The notes beneath the pieces were generated by a model. It had not been told where the DNA came from. It worked only from the letters and a program-made list of their open reading frames with translations, and made no database searches. DNA of 9,282 bases, taken from Thermoplasmata archaeon (GTDB taxonomy: Archaea > Thermoplasmatota > Thermoplasmata > Lutacidiplasmatales > UBA184). The stretch is from assembly GCA_030043835.1 (NCBI GenBank), contig JASHWY010000160.1, positions 1 through 9,282 on the forward strand. The letters run 5' to 3'. A program made the position numbers and the translations under genes. This document shows, in pieces, positions 1 to 6,049 of the stretch (positions within the stretch are counted from its first letter, which is position 1; every line of letters begins with the position of its first letter).

Positions 1-22
1 CTACCCCAAAGCGGCGGGGAAG

Positions 23-442
23 ATGGATCCGATCATGGTCACCTTGAGGGACCCGCACGAAGTTCGAGAGCCGCTTGGGGCCGGTATCCGTCGCCTCATC
101 ACGAAGGCGGCGGTCGAGACGCTCGCCACTCGGTTCCTCTCGGACCACCAGGCCCGGACGCTCGTCCTCTGCCGGGGGAGCACGAACCAGTACCGTAACG
201 AACTACTGTACCATCTGGTCGAGCTGCTGCACTCGGGCGGAGAGATCGCCCTCTTTCCGGCGATCAGCGAGGCCCCTACCCTGAGCGCGATGAATCACTT
301 CCACCTCGCGATCTCCTCGCGCGGGGTCCGAGCGGACGCGAGCTGGACCCTCCTCGATGCCAGCATCGACGAGGCCGCGCTACCGCCGCTCCGCGGGAAG
401 AATCCGATCTACGGCCGAATCGCGGAGGCGTTCGCCACCTAA
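23..442 (+). CDS. Hypothetical protein, about 139 aa, possibly 5'-truncated
   Basis: I do not recognise this protein family. From the ATG at 23 it encodes 139 residues and ends in TAA. The frame is also open back to the left edge (from base 2), so the true start may lie outside the window; a second ATG is at 35. The protein appears soluble, with no signal peptide or membrane segment. It looks alpha/beta: a helical N-terminal third (about residues 12-42), a strand-like stretch LVLCRG near 47-52, an amphipathic helix, a second strand IALFPAI near 75-81, and strand-like HFHLAI and SWTLLD segments. It lies 50 bp upstream of the GTPase-like gene on the same strand, with a strong hairpin between them, so the two may be co-transcribed. 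Coding is supported by high GC at third positions and a normal residue mix, while the overlapping frames give Arg/Ser-rich products. Function is unknown. Confidence 0.65.
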   Translation: MDPIMVTLRDPHEVREPLGAGIRRLITKAAVETLATRFLSDHQARTLVLCRGSTNQYRNELLYHLVELLHSGGEIALFPAISEAPTLSAMNHFHLAISSRGVRADASWTLLDASIDEAALPPLRGKNPIYGRIAEAFAT

Positions 443-443
443 A

Positions 444-470
444 CGCTCCGCCGAACTTCTCGGCGGGGCG
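444..470 (+). other. Strong 11-bp stem-loop between genes 1 and 2
   Basis: Bases 444-454 (CGCTCCGCCGA) pair with 460-470 (TCGGCGGGGCG) around a 5-base loop, ACTTC. The stem is 11 bp, nearly all G-C, with one G-U pair. It begins 2 bases after the stop codon of the 139-aa gene and ends 22 bases before the GTG of the next gene. No T-tract follows, so it does not look like a typical archaeal terminator. It could be an mRNA-processing or stability element, a partial terminator, or a structure limiting access to the downstream start. The pairing is seen directly; any role is inferred. Confidence 0.5.
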
Positions 471-492
471 TACGGCGGTAGCGGATCGGCCT

Positions 493-1431
493 GTGGCTTC
501 TGCGTTGGTGGTCGGCGACCGCGGGTCGGGTCTCACGACCTTCGTGGGGCTGCTCTACGCCGCTCAATTACGCCTCGGAACCGAGGAGCAGGACGATTTC
601 CGCTTCTCGGCCGAGCGAGAGACGATCCGCCAGCTCGAGGCGATCTATGGCGAGCTGACCTCCGGACGGTTTCCCGAATGGGACGTGAACTGGGAGGAGC
701 ACCCCCTCTCGTTCCTCCTCGCGTTCCGAAGCGGTAGGCTGGGGGCCCTCACCGGCCGGCGAGGCGGCGCCAACGGTTCGTTCGACACCGTGGAGCTCAA
801 GGTCGGCGGGATCTCGGTCGAGGAAGTCTCCGACCTTGCCGCCCACGATGCGCTCCTCGACGAGTCGACCCGGCGCCTGCTCCGCAGTTCGGTCGTGCTG
901 CCCCTCGTCGACGCCTCTCGACTTCTTCCTCCCCCCGACGGGGAGAACGCCAGCCTTCTCTCTCGATACGACCGGATGCTGGCCACCACCCTCGAACACG
1001 TCTCGCAGTTTCTCGCTCTCGAGCGGAACCGGAAGGCTCGTCTCCTCAACCCCTTGTTCGTCGTCACGAAATTCGACCGTTGTCCGCCGCAGACCCTGGC
1101 CGACCTCGCCGCGCCCTCGGGCCCGCCCGCGGCCTGGCCGACCGAGGCTCGGATCACGGTCGGGGGAAGGATTCTCGAGCGGTACCTTCCCGTCACGGGG
1201 CGGTTCATCGCGGAGTCGGTCGGGGCCCACATGTCGAAGGTGGCCGCTCCTCTGTGGTTCTTTAGCAGCCTTCGGGTCGATCCGGACAACATCCCTCCCC
1301 GGATCGTCCGTCGGTCTCGGGTTCCGGAGGGGGGTTGGGAACCGGAATATCCCTTCGAAGAGTACCGAAACCTGATCCGGCAGCTGGGTCGGCTGGCTCA
1401 CCGGCTCCCAAGAGAAACCGAGAACGCGTAA
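493..1431 (+). CDS. P-loop GTPase-like protein with degenerate Walker A motif
   Basis: This 312-aa soluble protein starts at GTG 493, the only start codon upstream of the P-loop in this frame. Residues 4-16 form the first strand and a P-loop, VVGDRGSGLTT. The usual GxxxxGK[ST] lysine is Leu14, which should weaken nucleotide phosphate binding. Residues 54-63 (LTSGRFPEWD) and the strand at 71-78 match the layout of DO-GTPase/Rab-like GTPases, in which an L..G.[FW]P segment follows the P-loop helix. The G3 region (about 98-113) lacks a clear DxxG. Residues 132-144 form a hydrophobic strand ending in LVDASR. TKFD at 192-195 fits the G4 [NT]KxD guanine-specificity motif, and FFSSL at 256-260 could be G5. 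I infer a GTPase-fold regulator or switch that may bind GTP poorly, or a pseudo-GTPase. The gene follows the 139-aa gene and converges on the 522-aa gene. Confidence 0.72.
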   Translation: MASALVVGDRGSGLTTFVGLLYAAQLRLGTEEQDDFRFSAERETIRQLEAIYGELTSGRFPEWDVNWEEHPLSFLLAFRSGRLGALTGRRGGANGSFDTVELKVGGISVEEVSDLAAHDALLDESTRRLLRSSVVLPLVDASRLLPPPDGENASLLSRYDRMLATTLEHVSQFLALERNRKARLLNPLFVVTKFDRCPPQTLADLAAPSGPPAAWPTEARITVGGRILERYLPVTGRFIAESVGAHMSKVAAPLWFFSSLRVDPDNIPPRIVRRSRVPEGGWEPEYPFEEYRNLIRQLGRLAHRLPRETENA

Positions 1432-1433
1432 GC

Positions 1434-1460
1434 CACTCGCCCGACTGCCTCCGGCGAGTG
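1434..1460. terminator. Inverted repeat between convergent genes, possible bidirectional 3'-end hairpin
   Basis: CACTCGCC at 1434-1441 is perfectly repeated in inverse as GGCGAGTG at 1453-1460, with an 11-base loop. It starts 2 bases after the stop of the GTPase-like gene and lies in the 61-bp gap before the end of the convergent 522-aa gene. On the minus strand the next bases (1471 to 1460) read GAGT-TTCG-ACTC, a 4-bp stem capped by a UUCG-type tetraloop just downstream of that gene. No T-tract is present, so transcription termination is inferred from position only. Confidence 0.4.
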
Positions 1461-1492
1461 AGTCGAAACTCAGAGACGGTCCACTCCGCCGG

Positions 1493-3061
1493 CTACTCGG
1501 CGTGCGTCGCGGTGTATTGGAACCCGTCGTGGTGCGAACCTTCCCGGACGACGAGCCAACCCCGGAACTTCCAACGGCCGTCCGGTGGGTGCCATTGGGG
1601 GTCTCCTTGGACGAGGTCCCCGAGCTCCGCTTCCAGGTACTCGTGGTCGGTCGCCACCTCGGGGGTCATCGACCCTTTCTGCAGCAAGGAGATGAGCAGC
1701 GGGAGGCCCGCGGGCCGGCCCCGCCACTTGACCGAATGGAACGCCTGTCGAACGTCGGAATCCTCCAAAAGGAGATCGCGCAGCACGGAGTACGCCGGTC
1801 GGTCGCGGCAATCCTTGGAAGGGGAATCGAGTCTCCTCCGCTCCCGGCGTCGTTCGGTGATGATCCGCCGCCAGGTCGAGGAATCGACGACCTCGGCCTG
1901 CCATATATTGGACGCGTCGATCTCCTCGTCCTCATCGCCGGCAGCGCCTTCTCCGCTCGACGTCGCCGGATCGGCGCCCGGGGCGCCCGCGCCGCGGCCC
2001 CTACCGGGGCCTTTGCGGCCCGATCGGCCGGGCACGAGGCTATAGGCCAGGGCGGCCCCCGAGGCGCCAGCGGTCGGTGGGCGAATGAGGAGCTCGTCGC
2101 AATCCGGGTACCGGTTTGGGTGCAGCAGCACGAAAGGTCCCGATTCGGGAGCGTTGAAGAGGATCGCCAAGGAGTCGTTGATCGTGGTCACCTGCCGACG
2201 GACCGCGAGCTCGCTCAATCGGACGAGGGGAAACGGTGCGTCGCCGTCTCGCGCGTGGGTCGCGAGGTCGTCGAGCAGCGCCTGCGCGACCTCCGCATGG
2301 ATGAGCTGGCCCGGGGTACGCTCGAGGGCCTCCTTGACCTCTCGATCCCGCGCGAGACCTTTGATCAAGCGGCGGCCGAGCCAGCTCGCGCGAGTTGCCT
2401 CGTCGTGGAGCCACCCCAGCCTCAAGTTGAGCCAGGGCTCGAGTCGACCGCCGCTCACCCGGGACTCGGCAAACAGTCCGGCCCATCGCTCCGGCATAAT
2501 CGAGCTCCAGTTGGGATCGTTGGGGCTTTCCTGGTACCAGCGAAGCACCTGGTCTCGGAGGAATGCTCCTGCGCTCAGGGGATCGTCCACCTCGTGCTTC
2601 ACGCGGGCCATCAGACGTTTGGCGTGGCGTGCGACCTCGGAGAGTGTCCCAATGTCTTGCCGTGCGGCTTCCACGAGGGCTTGGAACCTAAAGCAGTTGA
2701 GCGCTTGCATGTCGAACTGCTCGACCGGGTCGGTGGTGAGGAAGTCCGCAACGGTCTGAGGGTGAAGAGCGCCTCCGATCGCTCTCGGTGGGGAGGGGGT
2801 CCCCACGGGCAGCTTCGGCTCGGGGGTCGGGGCTCGAGGGCCCGCCGTCTCCTCCACGGTCCGAGGAACCTCGATCGTCGGCCGAGGCTCAGGTGGGGTA
2901 TCTTCCGCCGTCGGTTGGCCGAGCTCTGCCGAATCGAGTCCCAGCAGACGATTGAGCTCGAGCTGACGATCCCGGCGTTCGTCGTCGATGCGAGCTCGCT
3001 CGAGCGCTCTCCTCCGCTCCCGTTCTCGCAGAATGCGAACCGCGTCGGAATCGTCAGTCAT
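1493..3061 (-). CDS. Large modular protein of unknown function, 522 aa
   Basis: I do not recognise this family. The protein starts at ATG 3061 and ends in TAG. Residues 3-40 are extremely charged (Arg/Glu-rich), typical of a coiled coil or long helix. Residues 50-95 form a Pro/Thr/Glu-rich linker. Residues 98-300 are mostly helical and Trp-containing (WYQESPNDPNW near 175-185, several W/L-rich helices at 193-235). Residues 305-345 look beta-rich. Residues 345-382 form a low-complexity Gly/Ala linker, basic then acidic (DEDEE). Residues 385-522 form a separate C-terminal domain ending in a strand-rich stretch with WKFRGWLVV. There is no signal peptide or membrane helix. Coiled coil, linker, globular domain, linker, globular domain suggests a scaffold or effector. 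It converges on the GTPase-like gene. The opposite strand is also open across this region, but that product is Arg/Gly/Pro-rich and looks non-globular, so I chose this strand. Confidence 0.75.
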   Translation of the reverse strand: MTDDSDAVRILRERERRRALERARIDDERRDRQLELNRLLGLDSAELGQPTAEDTPPEPRPTIEVPRTVEETAGPRAPTPEPKLPVGTPSPPRAIGGALHPQTVADFLTTDPVEQFDMQALNCFRFQALVEAARQDIGTLSEVARHAKRLMARVKHEVDDPLSAGAFLRDQVLRWYQESPNDPNWSSIMPERWAGLFAESRVSGGRLEPWLNLRLGWLHDEATRASWLGRRLIKGLARDREVKEALERTPGQLIHAEVAQALLDDLATHARDGDAPFPLVRLSELAVRRQVTTINDSLAILFNAPESGPFVLLHPNRYPDCDELLIRPPTAGASGAALAYSLVPGRSGRKGPGRGRGAGAPGADPATSSGEGAAGDEDEEIDASNIWQAEVVDSSTWRRIITERRRERRRLDSPSKDCRDRPAYSVLRDLLLEDSDVRQAFHSVKWRGRPAGLPLLISLLQKGSMTPEVATDHEYLEAELGDLVQGDPQWHPPDGRWKFRGWLVVREGSHHDGFQYTATHAE

Positions 3062-3082
3062 CGGTAGGGGCGAACCCGCTCC

Positions 3083-3096
3083 CTATCGACAAAAAG
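3083..3096 (-). promoter_or_regulatory. Possible archaeal TATA-like box for the 522-aa gene
   Basis: On the minus strand this reads CACTTTTTGTCGATA-like sequence, an A/T-rich island in GC-rich DNA. It is centred about 30 bases upstream of the ATG at 3061, the spacing expected for a leaderless archaeal transcript. The match to the TTTAWATA consensus is only partial. Confidence 0.3.
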
Positions 3097-3111
3097 TGGT
3101 GCCACTGGGCA

Positions 3112-3348
3112 TTAACAGTTTCGGAGAGTCATCGGAACGGGGAACGCATTCCCCGCGAGGATTCCCTCGCTTCCTGTGCGTTCGCACTCCGGCAGTCGCG
3201 ATGCGAGAGCCGGTCCGTCGATCCAAAAGGACAAGGGCGACCCTTCGGCCGAAATGCCGACGGCGACGGCGAAACCGGTTTTGGAGATGTCGTGGATCAT
3301 GCCCACGCAAGGCACAAAGCTCAGCCATCGGTAGAGCTGCGGGGGCAC
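3112..3348 (-). CDS. Doubtful small ORF, 78 aa, upstream of the 522-aa gene
   Basis: From GTG 3348 this frame encodes 78 residues and ends in TAA. A TAG sits immediately upstream of the GTG, so it cannot extend. About three quarters of third codon positions are G or C. The middle reads MIHDISKTGFAVAVG, which loosely recalls the DxSxxG core of PilZ domains, but the product is too short for a whole PilZ domain and lacks the N-terminal RxxxR. It lies 50 bp upstream of the 522-aa gene on the same strand and could be co-transcribed with it, or be a remnant of a longer gene whose upstream part has decayed. No Shine-Dalgarno sequence is visible. It may also be a chance ORF. Confidence 0.3.
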   Translation of the reverse strand: MPPQLYRWLSFVPCVGMIHDISKTGFAVAVGISAEGSPLSFWIDGPALASRLPECERTGSEGILAGNAFPVPMTLRNC

Positions 3349-3584
3349 CTAAAGGAGCCGATCGGCCTTCGCGCAGTCTCGTTAAGGAGGCTCCCTCTGC
3401 GAGCAGCGTTCGGCTCCCCGGCAAAAAGGCCCTTGCGAGCGAATGGTTTTTGGGGGGGCTCCGCCTTGGCCGACGCGAGAAGACTTTTGCTCGAGGTGTT
3501 AAGCCTGAATCCTCCTACTCAATTCGACGCGGATCTTGACCGAGGGCTGACCTGGGACCCGCCGAGATCCCGGAGCGTCTAACG
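3349..3584. other. Intergenic stretch with no convincing gene
   Basis: Between the doubtful small ORF and the radical SAM gene I see no convincing coding or RNA gene. A plus-strand frame at 3292-3582 (96 codons) has an unremarkable, Arg/Leu-rich product and I treat it as noise. The region holds a homopolymer junction (five T then seven G, about 3447-3458) and several A/T-rich points that could serve as promoters for the radical SAM gene (near 3483-3488, 3499-3503 and 3517-3525), none at a decisive distance. Confidence 0.4.
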
Positions 3585-4643
3585 ATGGCCGTCTTTAAGC
3601 CGGTCGTTCTCCGCAGCCTCGACCGAAGCCTGCGCAACCTGCGGGGAGAGAAAGTTCCGATCCTGGCGGGCCACAAGCTGCTCTACCGGTGCAACCTCGA
3701 GTGCAAGATGTGCCCATTCTGGCGCCGCGAGGACGAGGAGCTCCTCGGTCTCGCCGACGAGATTCGCCTCATGGATTCGCTCGCGCAAGCGGGAGTCTCC
3801 TTCCTCGGGTTCGAGGGCGGGGAGCCACTCCTTCGTCGGGACCTTCCCGAGATCCTGAACGCGGCCCACGCCCGGTTCCACACGTCCTTGGTCACCAACG
3901 GCTGGCTCCTCGAGCACCGCCTCCCTGAGCTCGCTCGTCATCTCGACCTCTTGTTCGTCTCGTTGGACGGCATCGGAGAGACTCACGACCGACTTCGCGG
4001 GATCCCGCGCTCGTTCGAGCGGGCCGTCGCGGGGATCCGGGCCTCCCGGGAGGAGGTCCCCACCGTCATCAGCCACACGGTGACCCGGGACAACCTCGAC
4101 CACGCGGAACGGATCGTCGAGCTCGCCGAACAGCTCGAGGTCGGCCTCACCGTTCAGATCGCGTACGACTATCGGACCGCCGACGCGATGTCCCCGGAAC
4201 GGGTCCGTCTTCTGCCCACCATCGAACGACTTCGGGACCTCAAGAAGGAGGGCGCTCCCCTCATGGAATCCCTGGAGTACTTCGACGCGATCCTGGGCTC
4301 GTGGTACCACGATCGGCCCTGGCGGTGCAAGCCGTGGCTCACCATCAACGTCGACCCGGCGGGCCGCATCGTGCTTCCGTGCTACGTCCTCCAGGAGTAC
4401 AAGGGGAGTTTGCCGGTGTGGGACGTTGACGTTCGGGCGCTCTGGAACTCGTTCGACTGGTCGACGTACGAATCGTGCAACAAGTGCGCCCTCGCCTGCT
4501 ACTTGGAGCCGTCGCTCTTCCGTTGGACCGACCCCGCCCATATCCGGCAGCGGATCGTGGGGGCGGGACTCCGCTACGCGCGTCGGGCCGTGAGCTCACG
4601 GTCTCGCCCGGAGTCCAGCGAGCTCATCCAGATCGCGACGTAG
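3585..4643 (+). CDS. Radical SAM protein with C-terminal SPASM/twitch-like auxiliary cluster
   Basis: This 352-aa enzyme has the radical SAM CxxxCxxC motif at Cys36, Cys40 and Cys43 (YRCNLECKMCPFW), which binds the [4Fe-4S] cluster that cleaves S-adenosylmethionine. GGEP at 78-81 is the SAM amino-group site, and LVTNGW (102-107) and FVSLDG (124-129) are later barrel strands. The C-terminal part has Cys248, Cys266, Cys298, Cys301 and Cys305 (CKPW...LPCY...CNKCALAC), the pattern of an auxiliary cluster in SPASM or twitch domains. The N-terminus (MAVFKPVVLRSL) and overall length recall the Thermoplasmatales family named after PTO1314, from memory only. The substrate is unknown; relatives modify peptides, lipids or cofactors. 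GGAG at 3572-3575 lies 9 bases before the ATG and may be a ribosome binding site. The gene ends in TAG, 36 bp from the convergent oxidase gene. No adjacent precursor peptide was seen. Confidence 0.88.
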   Translation: MAVFKPVVLRSLDRSLRNLRGEKVPILAGHKLLYRCNLECKMCPFWRREDEELLGLADEIRLMDSLAQAGVSFLGFEGGEPLLRRDLPEILNAAHARFHTSLVTNGWLLEHRLPELARHLDLLFVSLDGIGETHDRLRGIPRSFERAVAGIRASREEVPTVISHTVTRDNLDHAERIVELAEQLEVGLTVQIAYDYRTADAMSPERVRLLPTIERLRDLKKEGAPLMESLEYFDAILGSWYHDRPWRCKPWLTINVDPAGRIVLPCYVLQEYKGSLPVWDVDVRALWNSFDWSTYESCNKCALACYLEPSLFRWTDPAHIRQRIVGAGLRYARRAVSSRSRPESSELIQIAT

Positions 4644-4679
4644 GCCTCGCGAGGGTTCCTGCGCTCGATCGAAGGCGGG

Positions 4680-5771
4680 CTACCAGCGCTTCTCACCGAG
4701 CAGCGTTCGGTCGATCTCGGAGATCCGACGGCGGCCGGTGAGCGCCATTTCGGTCGCGAGCTCGCTCGCGAGCAAGGAGAGGAGCTGTGTTACACCCGCC
4801 TCCCCGCCGACGGCGAGGGCCCACAGCACGGGGCGGCCGATCCCAACGGCATGGGCGCCCATGGCGAGCGCGATCAGCACATCGCTCGCCCGACGGACGC
4901 CGCTGTCGAAGTAGACCTCTACGTCCGACCCGACGGCCCGAACGACCTCAGGGAGGGCCTCGAGCGCAGCTTCCGCGGCGTCGAGCTGACGTCCCCCGTG
5001 GTTGGACACGACGACTCCGCGCGCCCCGTGAACGACCGCCCGACGGGCGTCATCCCCCGTCAGCACCCCCTTCACGACGACGGGGAGCTTCGTGATCGAT
5101 TGAAGGTCGTCCAAGACGTTCCAGGTAGCCGCGGCATCGCTCCGAAGTGAGTATCGCCCTTGGCTACCGGTTGGAGCCCTCGGGGGGGCGATGACGCCGG
5201 GGCCGTTCCTGACGCTGCCCTTGGGATCGATGTCGAACGCCATCTCCGAGAGACGATCGCGGACCCCAAGGACCGGCACGTCGACGGTGAGAACGAGCGC
5301 GCTGTACCCCGCTCGCTCGGCCCGTTCGACGAGACGCTGGGAGTCTATGAAGCGTGCCTGAAGGTAGAGCTGGAACCAACGGGCTCCGTGCACGGACGCC
5401 TCGGCGATCTCCTCCAACGACCGGCTCGAGAGCGTCGCGAAGACCGCGAGGACGTTCGCCGACGCGGCAGCCTGGGCGGTCGCGAGCTCTCCCTCGGGGC
5501 GAACGAGGCCGTGGTGGGCCATCGGGCAGATGAAGAACGGCGCGGCGACCTTGTCGTCGAGGAGGTTGGTGGTGAGGTCGAGGACCGTGACGTCGACCAG
5601 GGCGCGGGGGCGTAGCGTTCGGCGACGAAAGGCGTCCCGGTTCGCGCGAAGTGCGTCCTCCCCAACGGCGCCGGACTGAATGTAGGCCCAGACGTCGGGA
5701 GGGACGACTTTAGCGGCGGCGGCCTCGAGGTCCCCTAGCGTTGAGAAACCGGGAGAGTTGGTTGCGCTCAT
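4680..5771 (-). CDS. FMN-dependent 2-hydroxy-acid dehydrogenase/oxidase (lactate/glycolate oxidase family)
   Basis: This is a TIM-barrel flavoprotein that oxidises an (S)-2-hydroxy acid to the 2-oxo acid. With the ATG at 5771 it has 363 residues, the usual family length. Visible elements, numbered from that start, are: the substrate-binding Tyr30 in WAYIQSG, the FMN-loop PMAHHGL at 83-89, the Tyr136 of QLYLQ, Asp164 in LTVDVPVLG, Lys234 in VVVKG, and the catalytic His258 and Arg261 in SNHGGRQLD. The FMN-phosphate site follows (YFDSGVRR about 287-294, then MGAHAVGIGRP). All catalytic residues appear intact. A GTG at 5819 would add 16 residues, but family members normally begin close to the LGDLEAAA helix, so 5771 is preferred. 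The electron acceptor (oxygen, quinone or carrier) and the substrate (lactate, glycolate or longer) cannot be read from the sequence. It faces the radical SAM gene end to end, so the pair is not an operon. Confidence 0.92.
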   Translation of the reverse strand: MSATNSPGFSTLGDLEAAAAKVVPPDVWAYIQSGAVGEDALRANRDAFRRRTLRPRALVDVTVLDLTTNLLDDKVAAPFFICPMAHHGLVRPEGELATAQAAASANVLAVFATLSSRSLEEIAEASVHGARWFQLYLQARFIDSQRLVERAERAGYSALVLTVDVPVLGVRDRLSEMAFDIDPKGSVRNGPGVIAPPRAPTGSQGRYSLRSDAAATWNVLDDLQSITKLPVVVKGVLTGDDARRAVVHGARGVVVSNHGGRQLDAAEAALEALPEVVRAVGSDVEVYFDSGVRRASDVLIALAMGAHAVGIGRPVLWALAVGGEAGVTQLLSLLASELATEMALTGRRRISEIDRTLLGEKRW

Positions 5772-5807
5772 GGTGCGGCGGCTCGGCAAGGCGGATGGCG
5801 CTAACGA

Positions 5808-5817
5808 CCATTTGAAC
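5808..5817 (-). promoter_or_regulatory. Possible TATA-like box for the hydroxy-acid oxidase gene
   Basis: On the minus strand this reads GTTCAAATGG, the most A/T-rich point upstream of the ATG at 5771. It would place the transcript start near 5785 and a short leader before the ATG. It overlaps the alternative GTG at 5819, which argues further for the downstream start. The match is partial. Confidence 0.3.
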
Positions 5818-5825
5818 ACATCGTG

Positions 5826-5835
5826 CGGGCGCCCG
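5826..5835. promoter_or_regulatory. Perfect 10-bp palindrome upstream of the oxidase promoter, possible operator
   Basis: CGGGCGCCCG is a perfect palindrome about 10 bases upstream of the TATA-like box of the hydroxy-acid oxidase gene. This is a common place for a dimeric regulator or an upstream activator to bind. GC-rich palindromes arise easily by chance in DNA of this composition, so the role is speculative. Confidence 0.25.
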
Positions 5836-5886
5836 ATCTCACCAACGCACTACGTTCACGAGCGCCCCCTTCGGATGTGAGGCCAC

Positions 5887-5930
5887 CGCTCCAGCCGGGG
5901 AGCGTCGGTTCAGAGTGACCCGGCGGCTGG
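5887..5930. repeat. Overlapping inverted repeats in the divergent intergenic region
   Basis: CGCTCC (5887-5892) pairs with GGAGCG (5899-5904). CCAGCCG (5891-5897) can instead pair with CGGCTGG (5924-5930). The two stems share bases and exclude each other. They lie in the 278-bp region between the divergent oxidase and membrane-protein genes, which otherwise holds only promoter-like boxes. No gene was identified there. Confidence 0.3.
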
Positions 5931-6016
5931 ATGATGAACGATGGGGCGCGTGACGCGAGGCATCGAATAGGGGCAGGCGCGGGAGGAGTTTTCAGTCGAC
6001 GGAGCCACGGCAGTAA

Positions 6017-6025
6017 CGATTAAGA
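6017..6025 (+). promoter_or_regulatory. TATA-like box for the membrane protein gene
   Basis: CGATTAAGA sits about 29 bases before the GTG at 6050, with a purine-containing segment just upstream that could act as a BRE. The spacing fits a leaderless archaeal transcript starting at or next to the GTG. Confidence 0.45.
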
Positions 6026-6049
6026 CCCCCGACCTCGGTTTGTTGAGCC

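Noticed and set aside
568..1401. A 277-codon minus-strand ORF opposite the GTPase-like gene
   Set aside because: It is Arg/Gly/Glu-rich with no motif, while the plus-strand frame has P-loop-like and TKxD motifs.
1502..3067. A 521-codon plus-strand open frame opposite the 522-aa gene
   Set aside because: It is in register with the minus-strand gene, so high-GC codons on that strand keep it open. The product is Arg/Gly/Pro-rich without a foldable pattern, while the minus-strand product has clear helices and linkers.
3292..3582. A 96-codon plus-strand ORF before the radical SAM gene
   Set aside because: The product is compositionally unremarkable, with no motif; it overlaps the minus-strand small ORF and ends 2 bases before the radical SAM start, with no start signal of its own.
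4645..4654. Palindrome CCTCGCGAGG between the convergent radical SAM and oxidase genes
   Set aside because: It is short, GC-rich and without a T-tract. It could be a minor 3'-end element but is easily a chance event at this base composition.
5929..5945. ATGATGA resembling the C box of an archaeal C/D guide RNA
   Set aside because: No CTGA D box was found at a suitable distance downstream.
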